Source: Rhodospirillum sp. UBA1311
GTDB taxonomy: Bacteria > Pseudomonadota > Alphaproteobacteria > Rhodospirillales > Rhodospirillaceae
Direction: 5' to 3'
Assembly (NCBI GenBank): GCA_002307145.1
Contig: DBTR01000075.1
Coordinates: 10,361 to 22,897, forward strand
DNA length: 12,537 nucleotides
In this document: piece by piece, positions 6,908 through 12,537 of the stretch
How the letters are laid out: the number at the start of each line of letters is the position of its first letter
How positions within the stretch are numbered: the stretch's first letter is position 1
Program-made: the position numbers and the translations under genes
Notes under the pieces: model-generated
Told to the model about the DNA's origin: nothing
What the model saw: the letters and a program-made list of their open reading frames with translations, nothing else
The model's database searches: none

Positions 6908-8557
6908 TCAGTCCCTGAAGCCGTTGGTGATCGGATACCGCCGGTCGCGGCCGAACGCGAGGCGGGTGGTCTTCACTCCCGGAGGAGATTGCCGCCGCTT
7001 GTACTCTGCAATATTCAGGAGACGCCAGACCTTTTGCACCTCATCCGGGTCGAACCCGGCCTGCACCACCTGCTCCGGCGCCTGCTCGCCTTCGATCAGG
7101 TGGGCGAGGATCGCATCCAGCCGCACATAGGGCGGCAGGCTGTCCTCGTCCTTCTGGTCGGGGCGGAGCTCGGCGGTGGGTGCCTTGGTGATCACCCGCT
7201 CGGGCATCACCGCGCCCTCGGGGCCGAGCGCGCCCACCGGGCGATTGGCATTGCGCCAGCGGCAGAGGGCGAAGACCTCGGTCTTGTAGACGTCCTTCAA
7301 CACCGCGAAGCCGCCGCACATGTCGCCGTAGAGGGTGGCGTAGCCGACGCTCATCTCCGACTTGTTGCCGGTCGACAGCACCATCGGCCCGAGCTTGTTG
7401 GACAGCGCCATCAGGGCGAGGCCGCGCACACGGGACTGGATGTTCTCCTCCGCCTCGTTGGGGGCGAGGCCCGCGAAGTGGGGTTCGAGCATTTCGCCGA
7501 ACGCCGCCATCGCCGGGCCGATATTGATCTCGTGCAGACGGCAGCCGAGCATCTCCGCCACCCGGGCGGCGTCTTCGAGGCTCTCCGGGCCGGTATAGGG
7601 CGAAGGCATCATCACGCAGGTGACCTTGTCGGCCCCCAGCGCGTCGACCGCGAGAGCGGCGGCGAGCGCGCTGTCGATGCCGCCCGAGAGCCCGAGGATC
7701 ACGCCGGGGAAGCGATTCTTGCCGATGTAGTCGCGCAGGCCCGCCATCAGCGCCGAATACAGCGAATCCCATGGGTCGGAGCGTTCCGCCATCGGCCCGG
7801 TCACGACGGCGCCGCTGAAGCGCACGCAGGCGACGTCCTCGACCCAGGCCGGGAGGCGCGCCCGCTCCTCGCCCGCCGCGTCGAGAACGAAAGACGCGCC
7901 GTCGAACACCAGTTCGTCCTGGCCGCCCACCTGGTTGACGTAGACCAGCGGCAGGCCGGTGGCCGCCACCCGCGCCCGGGCGTGGAGCAGCCGCGTGCCG
8001 CGTTTGTCGGCCTCGAACGGCGAGCCGTTGGGCACGACGAGGATTTCCGCACCCTCGGCCTTCAGGTGCCGGGCGACATCGGCGTACCACATGTCTTCGC
8101 AGATCATCAGGCCGATGCGGTGACCACGGATCGTCACCGGCTTGGGCAACGCCCCGGGCGCGAACACCCGTGCCTCGTCGAACACGCCGTAATTGGGCAG
8201 ATGGACCTTGTCCACCTCGGCGACGATCTTGCCGTTTTCCAGCACCACCGCCACGTTTGCCGAGCTGCGGATACCATCGCCCGCCCGCGCCCGGGGCGCG
8301 CCGACGATCAGCGCCGGACCGCCCCGGGTGAGCATGGCGAGATCGTGGAGCGCCGCATCCACCCGGGCGAGGAACGCCGGACGGCGCACCAGGTCCTCGG
8401 GCGGATAGCCGGACAACGCCAGTTCGGTGGTCACCACCAGATCCGCGCCCGCCGTCCGCCCCTGCTCGTAGGCGTCGGCGATCTTGGCGGCGTTGGCCGA
8501 AATGGCGCCGACTGTGGGGTTGAGCTGGGCAAGACAGACAGTCAAGGTTCCGCGCAT
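6908..8557 (-). CDS. nadE: Glutamine-dependent NAD+ synthetase
   Basis: Last step of NAD synthesis: ATP-dependent amidation of nicotinate adenine dinucleotide, using ammonia released from glutamine. 549 residues, typical for the two-domain form. The N-terminal nitrilase-like glutaminase (about 5-260) has the triad Glu45 (TTELALSGYPPEDL), Lys117 (EVDKVHLPNYGVFDE) and Cys153 (LMICEDMWY). The C-terminal synthetase domain has the PPi-loop LGLSGGIDSALAAA (SGGIDS at 291-296), then STGNKSEMSVGYATLYGDMCGGFAV and KDVYKTEVFAL. ATG at 8555-8557 with AGAGG five bases upstream (8563-8567). First gene of the nadE-gltX-cysS group, read divergently from the unknown plus-strand gene. With the nicotinate phosphoribosyltransferase-like gene near 11 kb it supplies both ends of the Preiss-Handler route. 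Confidence 0.97.
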   Translation of the reverse strand: MRGTLTVCLAQLNPTVGAISANAAKIADAYEQGRTAGADLVVTTELALSGYPPEDLVRRPAFLARVDAALHDLAMLTRGGPALIVGAPRARAGDGIRSSANVAVVLENGKIVAEVDKVHLPNYGVFDEARVFAPGALPKPVTIRGHRIGLMICEDMWYADVARHLKAEGAEILVVPNGSPFEADKRGTRLLHARARVAATGLPLVYVNQVGGQDELVFDGASFVLDAAGEERARLPAWVEDVACVRFSGAVVTGPMAERSDPWDSLYSALMAGLRDYIGKNRFPGVILGLSGGIDSALAAALAVDALGADKVTCVMMPSPYTGPESLEDAARVAEMLGCRLHEINIGPAMAAFGEMLEPHFAGLAPNEAEENIQSRVRGLALMALSNKLGPMVLSTGNKSEMSVGYATLYGDMCGGFAVLKDVYKTEVFALCRWRNANRPVGALGPEGAVMPERVITKAPTAELRPDQKDEDSLPPYVRLDAILAHLIEGEQAPEQVVQAGFDPDEVQKVWRLLNIAEYKRRQSPPGVKTTRLAFGRDRRYPITNGFRD

Positions 8558-8603
8558 GTCGGCCTCTGGAGAGTTTTATTCCGAAAACTTAAAGGACAAT
8601 CGC

Positions 8604-8632
8604 AACCTATTGCCCGGCCCCGGGGTTGTCAA
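8604..8632 (-). promoter_or_regulatory. Candidate sigma-70 promoter of the nadE-gltX-cysS operon
   Basis: On the minus strand a perfect TTGACA (8632-8627), a 17-base spacer and TAGGTT (8609-8604). The -10 keeps the important TA and final T but matches only three of six positions. The transcript would start near 8597, giving a leader of about 40 bases before the nadE ATG. No other equally good -35 box is seen in the 167-base divergent gap. Confidence 0.55.
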
Positions 8633-8656
8633 CGCAGGGTGTCCGCTTGAAGAAAA

Positions 8657-8722
8657 GGTATGAAGTTTGACGGCGACAAGATATACTTTCTCATACCAAG
8701 TCTCATACGTATGGAGGTATGC
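8657..8722. promoter_or_regulatory. Cluster of five GTATG/CATAC elements, candidate operator of the plus-strand gene
   Basis: GTATG occurs at 8658-8662, 8709-8713 and 8717-8721, and its complement CATAC at 8692-8696 and 8704-8708. The outer pair forms GGTATGA (8657-8663) facing TCATACC (8691-8697), and the middle two make the perfect palindrome CATACGTATG (8704-8713). A good -10-like hexamer TATACT (8682-8687) lies between the arms. The first arm then covers the -35 position and the second the likely start point, the layout expected of a repressor or activator site. There is no recognisable -35 at the proper distance. The last two copies flank the ribosome site, so an RNA-level role is also possible. 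Confidence 0.45.
8713..8717 (+). promoter_or_regulatory. Ribosome binding site that selects the ATG at 8725
   Basis: GGAGG ends one base before the first in-frame ATG (8719), too close to use, and seven bases before the second in-frame ATG (8725), which is ideal. The start is therefore placed at 8725, not 8719. Confidence 0.75.
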
Positions 8723-8724
8723 GG

Positions 8725-9555
8725 ATGCCTGCGGATCCTAACGACCGGGACACCGCTGCGGCAAATGGCGGGTCCGGCGTTCATTGCCCCCTGAAGGCCC
8801 CAAACGCCCTGCTGGCCGATTTCATCCAATTCTATGCCGAGAGCGCCGCCCAGACCGGGAAGCGCGTCGACGTCGAGGTCCTGCGCGGCGTCGCCAGCGA
8901 GTTTCTGCGCAGCCACCCGCTCCATGCGCTTGGCTTCTCCGTCTGCCGCCGCCTGTTGAACGAAGCCGAGGGCCGTACCCTGCCGCCGTTCGACCGGATC
9001 CTGGTGGAACCGTTGCGCCCGCTCCTGCCCCGCTTCGGCGGCACGCCCGGCACCAGCGCGCCCACCAGCCATCCCATGCTCAGCCGCCGCGTGCTCCCCG
9101 GCGTGATCAACGCCACCGCCGCGATGCTGGGCCAGGAACGCACCGAACAGTTCCGCCGTCGCGCCGAAGACCTGGCCGCGAGCCACATCTCTCCCACCAC
9201 CGGGCAGATCGAGTGGCCAGCGGTGTTCGCCGACCGGGAAAACCAGCTGCTTCTGGTCGACATCTCGGTGGCAGTGATCGCCCACTTCGAGGACTTTCCG
9301 CACCGCCTCGCCTGGTTGATGGCGGTGATCGACAGCCACCTGACGCCCGCGACGACGCCGATCGAACGGGAATGGCACTTCACCGAGCGCCACGCCATCG
9401 CCCTGCTGCTGGCGATCTCGAAGCCTCTACGCCGTGCCCAGGCATCGTACGATGCCGACGGCCTCGCCAACCGCCACGGCCTCGAAGCGGTAGACGCCGC
9501 CGCCCGGTTCTTCCGCGCCCTCGACGCCGCCGCCTTCGAGGCGCGAGTCACCTAA
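8725..9555 (+). CDS. Hypothetical protein, no family recognised
   Basis: 276 residues from the ATG at 8725 (278 if the ATG at 8719 were used). I do not recognise the family. It looks soluble: no signal peptide and no membrane segment. The first ~20 residues are polar and probably disordered; then come predicted amphipathic helices (about 27-80, holding AESAAQTGKRVDVEV and HALGFSVCRRLLNEAEG), a Pro/Gly/Ser/Thr linker near 105-118 (GGTPGTSAPTSHP), and a second mostly helical part. That part has a hydrophobic core near 175-208 (LLLVDISVAVIAHFEDF, PHRLAWLMAVIDSHL) and the pattern EWHFTERHAIALLLAISKPLR. Codon use matches its neighbours, so recent transfer is not indicated. It is the only plus-strand gene, divergent from nadE and convergent with the YcxB-like gene (13 bases between stops). 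The GTATG cluster before it suggests dedicated regulation, perhaps by its own product; I see no helix-turn-helix clear enough to assert this. Confidence 0.8.
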   Translation: MPADPNDRDTAAANGGSGVHCPLKAPNALLADFIQFYAESAAQTGKRVDVEVLRGVASEFLRSHPLHALGFSVCRRLLNEAEGRTLPPFDRILVEPLRPLLPRFGGTPGTSAPTSHPMLSRRVLPGVINATAAMLGQERTEQFRRRAEDLAASHISPTTGQIEWPAVFADRENQLLLVDISVAVIAHFEDFPHRLAWLMAVIDSHLTPATTPIEREWHFTERHAIALLLAISKPLRRAQASYDADGLANRHGLEAVDAAARFFRALDAAAFEARVT

Positions 9556-9568
9556 ACCGGACGCCGGA

Positions 9569-10102
9569 TCAGGTCTTCGCGGATAGAGCCGCCGCAGCGA
9601 CGCGGGCGGCGATAAAATCGTGTGTCGCCCGGTAATCCTCGGGGGAAGCGAAGGCACGACGCGGCAGGATCACGACCATCTGCGGCGACAGCCGCAGGAA
9701 CAGGTGGGTGCGGGTTTCCACGAGCCGAGCGATCTCACCCCAGTCGATTTCCACCCGTAGGCCCCCGGCACGGTCGACCAGCTTGTCAGGCAGGAACTCG
9801 ACGACGATGTTCTTGCCGGTCATCGGGTTGGCCTTGAACGCCCAATCGACGGCCCGAGCACCTAAAGCCCTACCTATTGCCCAAAAACCGAGCGCAGCCA
9901 GGACCATAAGCAGACCCGACCCAATGCTCGTGTCGACGATCGTCTCCGCCACATAGGCTATCCCGCCGGCATTCACCGCAGTAACGACCCACCCCAACAG
10001 CTTCGTACCGGGTATTGCGGGCGTTATGCGGCTCAGCGCCGCGAAGTCGTCGCGATTGAAGCGAAACTCCAGCGGCGCTGGAAGCTCAAGGGCCTCGGCC
10101 AT
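9569..10102 (-). CDS. YcxB-like small membrane protein
   Basis: 177 residues. After an N-terminal strand-forming part (LEFRFNRDDFAAL, 11-23), two hydrophobic segments at about 35-52 and 62-80 should form a membrane hairpin. A cytoplasmic C-terminal domain follows, with IVVEFLPDKLVDRAGGLRVEIDWGEIARLVET (98-130), THLFLRLSPQMVVILPRRAF (132-151) and a final helix. The run of conserved Trp in the IDW-x-EI turn, then an aromatic strand and an I-P-R/K-R-x-F motif, is the pattern of YcxB-like proteins; their molecular role is unknown. ATG at 10100-10102 with GGAAGG seven bases upstream (10110-10115). It starts 16 bases after the nicotinate phosphoribosyltransferase-like gene, so the two are probably co-transcribed. 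Family call from pattern only. Confidence 0.8.
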   Translation of the reverse strand: MAEALELPAPLEFRFNRDDFAALSRITPAIPGTKLLGWVVTAVNAGGIAYVAETIVDTSIGSGLLMVLAALGFWAIGRALGARAVDWAFKANPMTGKNIVVEFLPDKLVDRAGGLRVEIDWGEIARLVETRTHLFLRLSPQMVVILPRRAFASPEDYRATHDFIAARVAAAALSAKT

Positions 10103-10118
10103 CTCCCCGCCTTCCGGT

Positions 10119-11288
10119 TTACGCGGTCGTACGCAGCAGGAACTCGCGGCCGACCTTGACCTTAGGCACGCCGTCGTAGGCGACGATGTCGGCGGTCGCG
10201 TAGGTCTCGCTCCACAAATCCGGGAGGAACGAGCCGGTGCCGATCACGTCGATCGGTGCGTGCGCCACCGCCATCACGCTGCATTTCTTACCTGAGAACC
10301 CGCTCGACGCGATGATCTTGACCTTGTCGAAGCCGTGCGTATTGAGAGCCTCGCGGGTGTGCCAGATCGCCGCCGCCGAAACGCCGGTACCGATCAGATG
10401 GCGGAGTTCGACTTCCGAGCGGTAGCCGCGCAGCGCGTCGGGCGCGTGCTTGTCGAGCACGGCGTAGGACTTCTGCGTGTCCAGGCCCTCGATGAAGCGG
10501 CCGCCGTGGGTGTCGAGGCGGATGCCGAGCTTGCCCGCGCGGGCAAGCTCGGGGAAGCGCTCGCACACCGCGAGGGTGTCGGCGATCTCGTGACCGAAGT
10601 AATCGACGAGAACGTAGAGCGGGACTTCCGGGAAGGTTTCGTAGAACATCTCGGCGGCGCGCACCGTCGACCCGGCATAGCCGATCAACGCATGCGGCAT
10701 GGTGCCGAGGCCGCCCGGCTGGCCGAAGAAGTGGGCGGTGGCGTCGGTGGAGTTGCCGACGAAGCCGATCGCGCCGACTTCGTCCTGCGCCGCCTTCGAG
10801 CCGACCGAGGCCGCATAGGCCATCAGTTCGGCCATTTCGGTGCCGGCGCAATGGCGGGTGTCCATGGCGAGGAAGGCGGTCTTCGGCAGTTCGCTCACCA
10901 TCTGGTAGGCGGCGAACGCGGCGACCGATGCCGCGCCGATCTTCTGGAGGAAGATGGTTTCCAACTCGGTGAGCGCGACGAACGACCCGGTGAGATAGAG
11001 CATCGGCTCGCCCGCCCCGACCCAGTCGCCCTCGACGAAACACTCTTCGACGGTGAGCGCCGCGCCCTTGGCCGCCATCACGCCCTTCAACCAGTTGAGC
11101 GCGAGGCGCGCGGTGTAGAGCACCGGACGGCGCATGAACACCGCATAGGTGACCGGAATGTCGCCGAAGCGCTCGACGATCTGCCGCGTGCGGGTGAAGT
11201 ATTTATCCGTGTAGGCCGGGACATCAGCGGCGGTGGGATGCGCCTCGGCGGCGCAACGCCCGTCGGCGACCGAACATTCAGCCACCAT
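10119..11288 (-). CDS. Nicotinate phosphoribosyltransferase family protein
   Basis: 389 residues from ATG 11286-11288. Proteins of this family join nicotinate to PRPP, giving nicotinate mononucleotide at the entry of the Preiss-Handler NAD salvage route. Motifs: YTDKYFTRTRQIVERFG near the N-terminus; EGDWVGAGEPMLYLTG followed by ALTELETIFLQKIG, the substrate-funnel part; DTRHCAGTEMAELMAYAAS (143-161); GTMPHALIG (195-203), whose His199 is at the place of the family's phosphorylated histidine; LGIRLDTHGGRF in place of the usual RLDSGDL; and a C-terminal IGTGSFLP phosphate loop. It is closer in length and sequence to the short (~390) archaeal-like type than to E. coli PncB, hence no symbol. A longer reading frame continues upstream to 11966 but only as a shadow of the DAHP synthase gene. 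AAGGAG at 11295-11300, six bases before the ATG, fixes the start. The exact substrate (nicotinate, or nicotinamide) is not proven by sequence. Confidence 0.85.
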   Translation of the reverse strand: MVAECSVADGRCAAEAHPTAADVPAYTDKYFTRTRQIVERFGDIPVTYAVFMRRPVLYTARLALNWLKGVMAAKGAALTVEECFVEGDWVGAGEPMLYLTGSFVALTELETIFLQKIGAASVAAFAAYQMVSELPKTAFLAMDTRHCAGTEMAELMAYAASVGSKAAQDEVGAIGFVGNSTDATAHFFGQPGGLGTMPHALIGYAGSTVRAAEMFYETFPEVPLYVLVDYFGHEIADTLAVCERFPELARAGKLGIRLDTHGGRFIEGLDTQKSYAVLDKHAPDALRGYRSEVELRHLIGTGVSAAAIWHTREALNTHGFDKVKIIASSGFSGKKCSVMAVAHAPIDVIGTGSFLPDLWSETYATADIVAYDGVPKVKVGREFLLRTTA

Positions 11289-11294
11289 GGCACT

Positions 11295-11300
11295 CTCCTT
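11295..11300 (-). promoter_or_regulatory. Ribosome binding site of the nicotinate phosphoribosyltransferase-like gene
   Basis: AAGGAG on the minus strand, six bases before the ATG at 11288. It is a strong site and shows that translation begins there, although the frame stays open for another 678 bases upstream. Confidence 0.8.
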
Positions 11301-11307
11301 CTGTACG

Positions 11308-11330
11308 CCGCGCCGGGGGTGCCGGCGCGG
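11308..11330 (-). other. Perfect GC-rich stem-loop between the DAHP synthase and phosphoribosyltransferase genes
   Basis: CCGCGCCGG (11308-11316) and CCGGCGCGG (11322-11330) are exact reverse complements, with a five-base loop. In the transcribed (minus) direction the stem is followed by CGTACAGAAGGAG, which leads straight into the next ribosome site, and there is no T-run. It is thus more likely a transcript-stabilising, processing or partial attenuating structure within an operon than an intrinsic terminator. The short TTT beside it is on the plus side, where no gene ends. Confidence 0.6.
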
Positions 11331-11344
11331 TTTCCGGTTCGTGG

Positions 11345-12537
11345 TTATTTTCCGTGGGGACGCTGGGCGTTGCGCTTCTTGTCGCGTTCGGCCTTGAGGT
11401 GCCCGGAGATCAGGAACGCGAGTTCGAGGGACTGGTCGGCATTGAGGCGGGGATCGCAGGCGGTTTCGTAGCGGTCGCCGAGGGTCGCCTCGGTCACCGC
11501 GCTGGTGCCGCCGATGCACTCGGTGACGTTCTTGCCGGTCAACTCGAAGTGAACGCCGCCCGCATGCGTGCCTTCCGCCGCGTGGACGGCGAAGAAGCCG
11601 CGCACCTCGGCGAGAATCCGCTCGAAGTCGCGGGTCTTGTAGCCGCTCGAAACCTTCTCGGTGTTGCCGTGCATCGGGTCGCACGACCACACCACCTTGC
11701 GGCCCTCGGATTTCAGCGCGCGCACCAACGGCGGCAGCTTCTCGGTGACGTGTTCCGCGCCCATGCGGGCGATCACGGTGAGGCGACCCGGCTCGTTTTC
11801 CGGATTGAGGATGTCGCAGAGGCGCAAGAGGTCGTCGACCGGCATCGTCGGCCCGGCCTTGACGCCCAAGGGATTGCCGACGCCGCGCAGGAACTCGACG
11901 TGCGCGCCATCGATCTGGCGGGTGCGGTCGCCGATCCAGAGCATGTGGGCGGAGCAATCGTACCAATCGCCGGTGGTGGAATCGATGCGGGTGAGCGCCT
12001 GCTCATAGGTCAGGTGCAGCGCTTCGTGGGAAGTGAAGAACGAGGTCTCGCGCATCTGGGTGACGAGATCCGGAGTCACGCCGCACGCCGCCATGAAGCT
12101 CATCGCCTCGTCGATGCGGTTGGCGAGGTCGTTGTAGCGGTGCGCCTGCGGCGTGTCGGCGAGGAAGTCGAGGTTCCACTGGTGCACGGCGCGCAGGTTA
12201 GCGTAGCCGCCCTGGGCGAAGGCGCGCAGCAGGTTGAGCGTCGAGGCCGACTGGTTGTAGGCCTGCACCAGGCGATCCGGATCCGGCACCCGCGCGGCCA
12301 TCGTCACTTCCGGGCCGTTGATCATGTCGCCGCGGTACGACGGGTATTCGGTGCCGTCGATGACCTCGGTGTTGGCCGAGCGCGGCTTGGCGAACTGCCC
12401 CGCCATGCGGCCGACCTTGACCACCGGAATCGCGCCGCCGAAAGTCAGCACCACCGCCATTTGCAGCAGGATGCGGAAGGTGTCGCGGATCGTGTTGGGA
12501 TGAAAATCGGCAAAGCTCTCGGCGCAATCGCCGCCCT
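11345..12537 (-). CDS. Class II 3-deoxy-7-phosphoheptulonate (DAHP) synthase, N-terminus outside window
   Basis: First step of the shikimate pathway: phosphoenolpyruvate plus erythrose 4-phosphate gives DAHP. 397 residues are visible (family about 450-460), so only some 55-60 N-terminal residues are missing. The edge falls inside GGDCAESF, the hallmark holding the metal-binding Cys. Then come VGRMAGQFAKPRS, the long conserved run HMLWIGDRTRQIDGAHVEFL-RG-GNPLGVKAGPT, VVWSCDPMHGNT (metal His), GGVHFELTGKNVTECIGG (metal Glu) and YETACDPRLNADQSLELAFL (metal Asp). All four metal ligands are present, so the enzyme should be active. The ATG at 12458-12460 is internal, because the frame continues upstream with family-conserved sequence (FHPNTIRDTFRILLQ). 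It is first in a likely operon with the phosphoribosyltransferase-like and YcxB-like genes. Confidence 0.96.
   Translation of the reverse strand, partial: GGDCAESFADFHPNTIRDTFRILLQMAVVLTFGGAIPVVKVGRMAGQFAKPRSANTEVIDGTEYPSYRGDMINGPEVTMAARVPDPDRLVQAYNQSASTLNLLRAFAQGGYANLRAVHQWNLDFLADTPQAHRYNDLANRIDEAMSFMAACGVTPDLVTQMRETSFFTSHEALHLTYEQALTRIDSTTGDWYDCSAHMLWIGDRTRQIDGAHVEFLRGVGNPLGVKAGPTMPVDDLLRLCDILNPENEPGRLTVIARMGAEHVTEKLPPLVRALKSEGRKVVWSCDPMHGNTEKVSSGYKTRDFERILAEVRGFFAVHAAEGTHAGGVHFELTGKNVTECIGGTSAVTEATLGDRYETACDPRLNADQSLELAFLISGHLKAERDKKRNAQRPHGK

Noticed and set aside
6749..8650. 633-codon open frame on the plus strand across gltX and nadE
   Set aside because: It spans two real genes in antisense with low-complexity His/Arg/Gly/Ala-rich translation and no family features. 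Similar shadows lie opposite cysS (4416-5651) and gltX (5668-6903).
8719..8724. ATG at 8719 as start of the unknown gene
   Set aside because: Only one base separates it from GGAGG. The in-frame ATG at 8725 has the proper seven-base spacing.
8711..8794. 27-codon ORF starting at ATG 8711, overlapping the unknown gene in another frame
   Set aside because: There is no ribosome site ahead of it, and its ATG forms part of the GTATG repeat. A leader-peptide role cannot be supported.
9556..9568. Bidirectional terminator between the convergent genes
   Set aside because: Only CCGG-ACG-CCGG is present, far too short, and without T-runs on either side.
11289..11966. N-terminal extension of the phosphoribosyltransferase frame, making a 615-residue protein
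   Set aside because: The extra 226 residues are an Arg/Pro-rich shadow of the DAHP synthase gene read in another frame. The strong AAGGAG before 11288 and the family length support the short form.

Overview
The window looks like chromosomal DNA of a GC-rich alphaproteobacterium, probably Rhodospirillales-like. This rests on the strong G/C bias at third codon positions, the compact minus-strand housekeeping blocks, a second-type glutamyl-tRNA synthetase with a GLSKR loop, a ~550-residue two-domain NAD synthetase and a class II DAHP synthase. It is an inference from protein style, not a database match. I see no tRNA, rRNA, CRISPR array, insertion sequence or phage gene. No gap between genes exceeds about 200 bases.

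Layout, left to right. (1) 1-730, minus: the N-terminal half of an (R)-citramalate synthase, cut by the left edge. (2) 797-3934, minus: a 1045-residue cyclic-di-GMP signalling protein (receiver, PAS-like sensors, coiled coil, degenerate GGDEF, intact EAL). (3) 3935-4127: a dyad-rich leader and promoter region. (4) 8557 down to 4128, minus: nadE, gltX and cysS, which look like one operon (gaps of 10 and 40 bases) behind a TTGACA-N17-TAGGTT promoter. (5) 8558-8724: a divergent control region with five GTATG/CATAC elements. (6) 8725-9555, plus: the only plus-strand gene, a soluble protein I cannot assign. (7) 12537 down to 9569, minus: a class II DAHP synthase (cut by the right edge), a nicotinate phosphoribosyltransferase-family protein and a small YcxB-like membrane protein, closely spaced and probably co-transcribed.

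How the genes fit together. Citramalate synthase (isoleucine precursor) and DAHP synthase (aromatic amino acids) are biosynthetic entry enzymes. CysS and GltX charge tRNAs. The nicotinate phosphoribosyltransferase-like protein and NadE would be the first and last steps of Preiss-Handler NAD synthesis, and they flank the unknown plus-strand gene and the YcxB-like gene. The EAL protein is predicted mainly to degrade c-di-GMP.

Most of the window is ordinary housekeeping DNA. I found no clear undescribed multi-gene system. The best candidates for a second look are the unassigned plus-strand gene with its repeated GTATG control region, and the palindrome inside the candidate promoter of the c-di-GMP gene.
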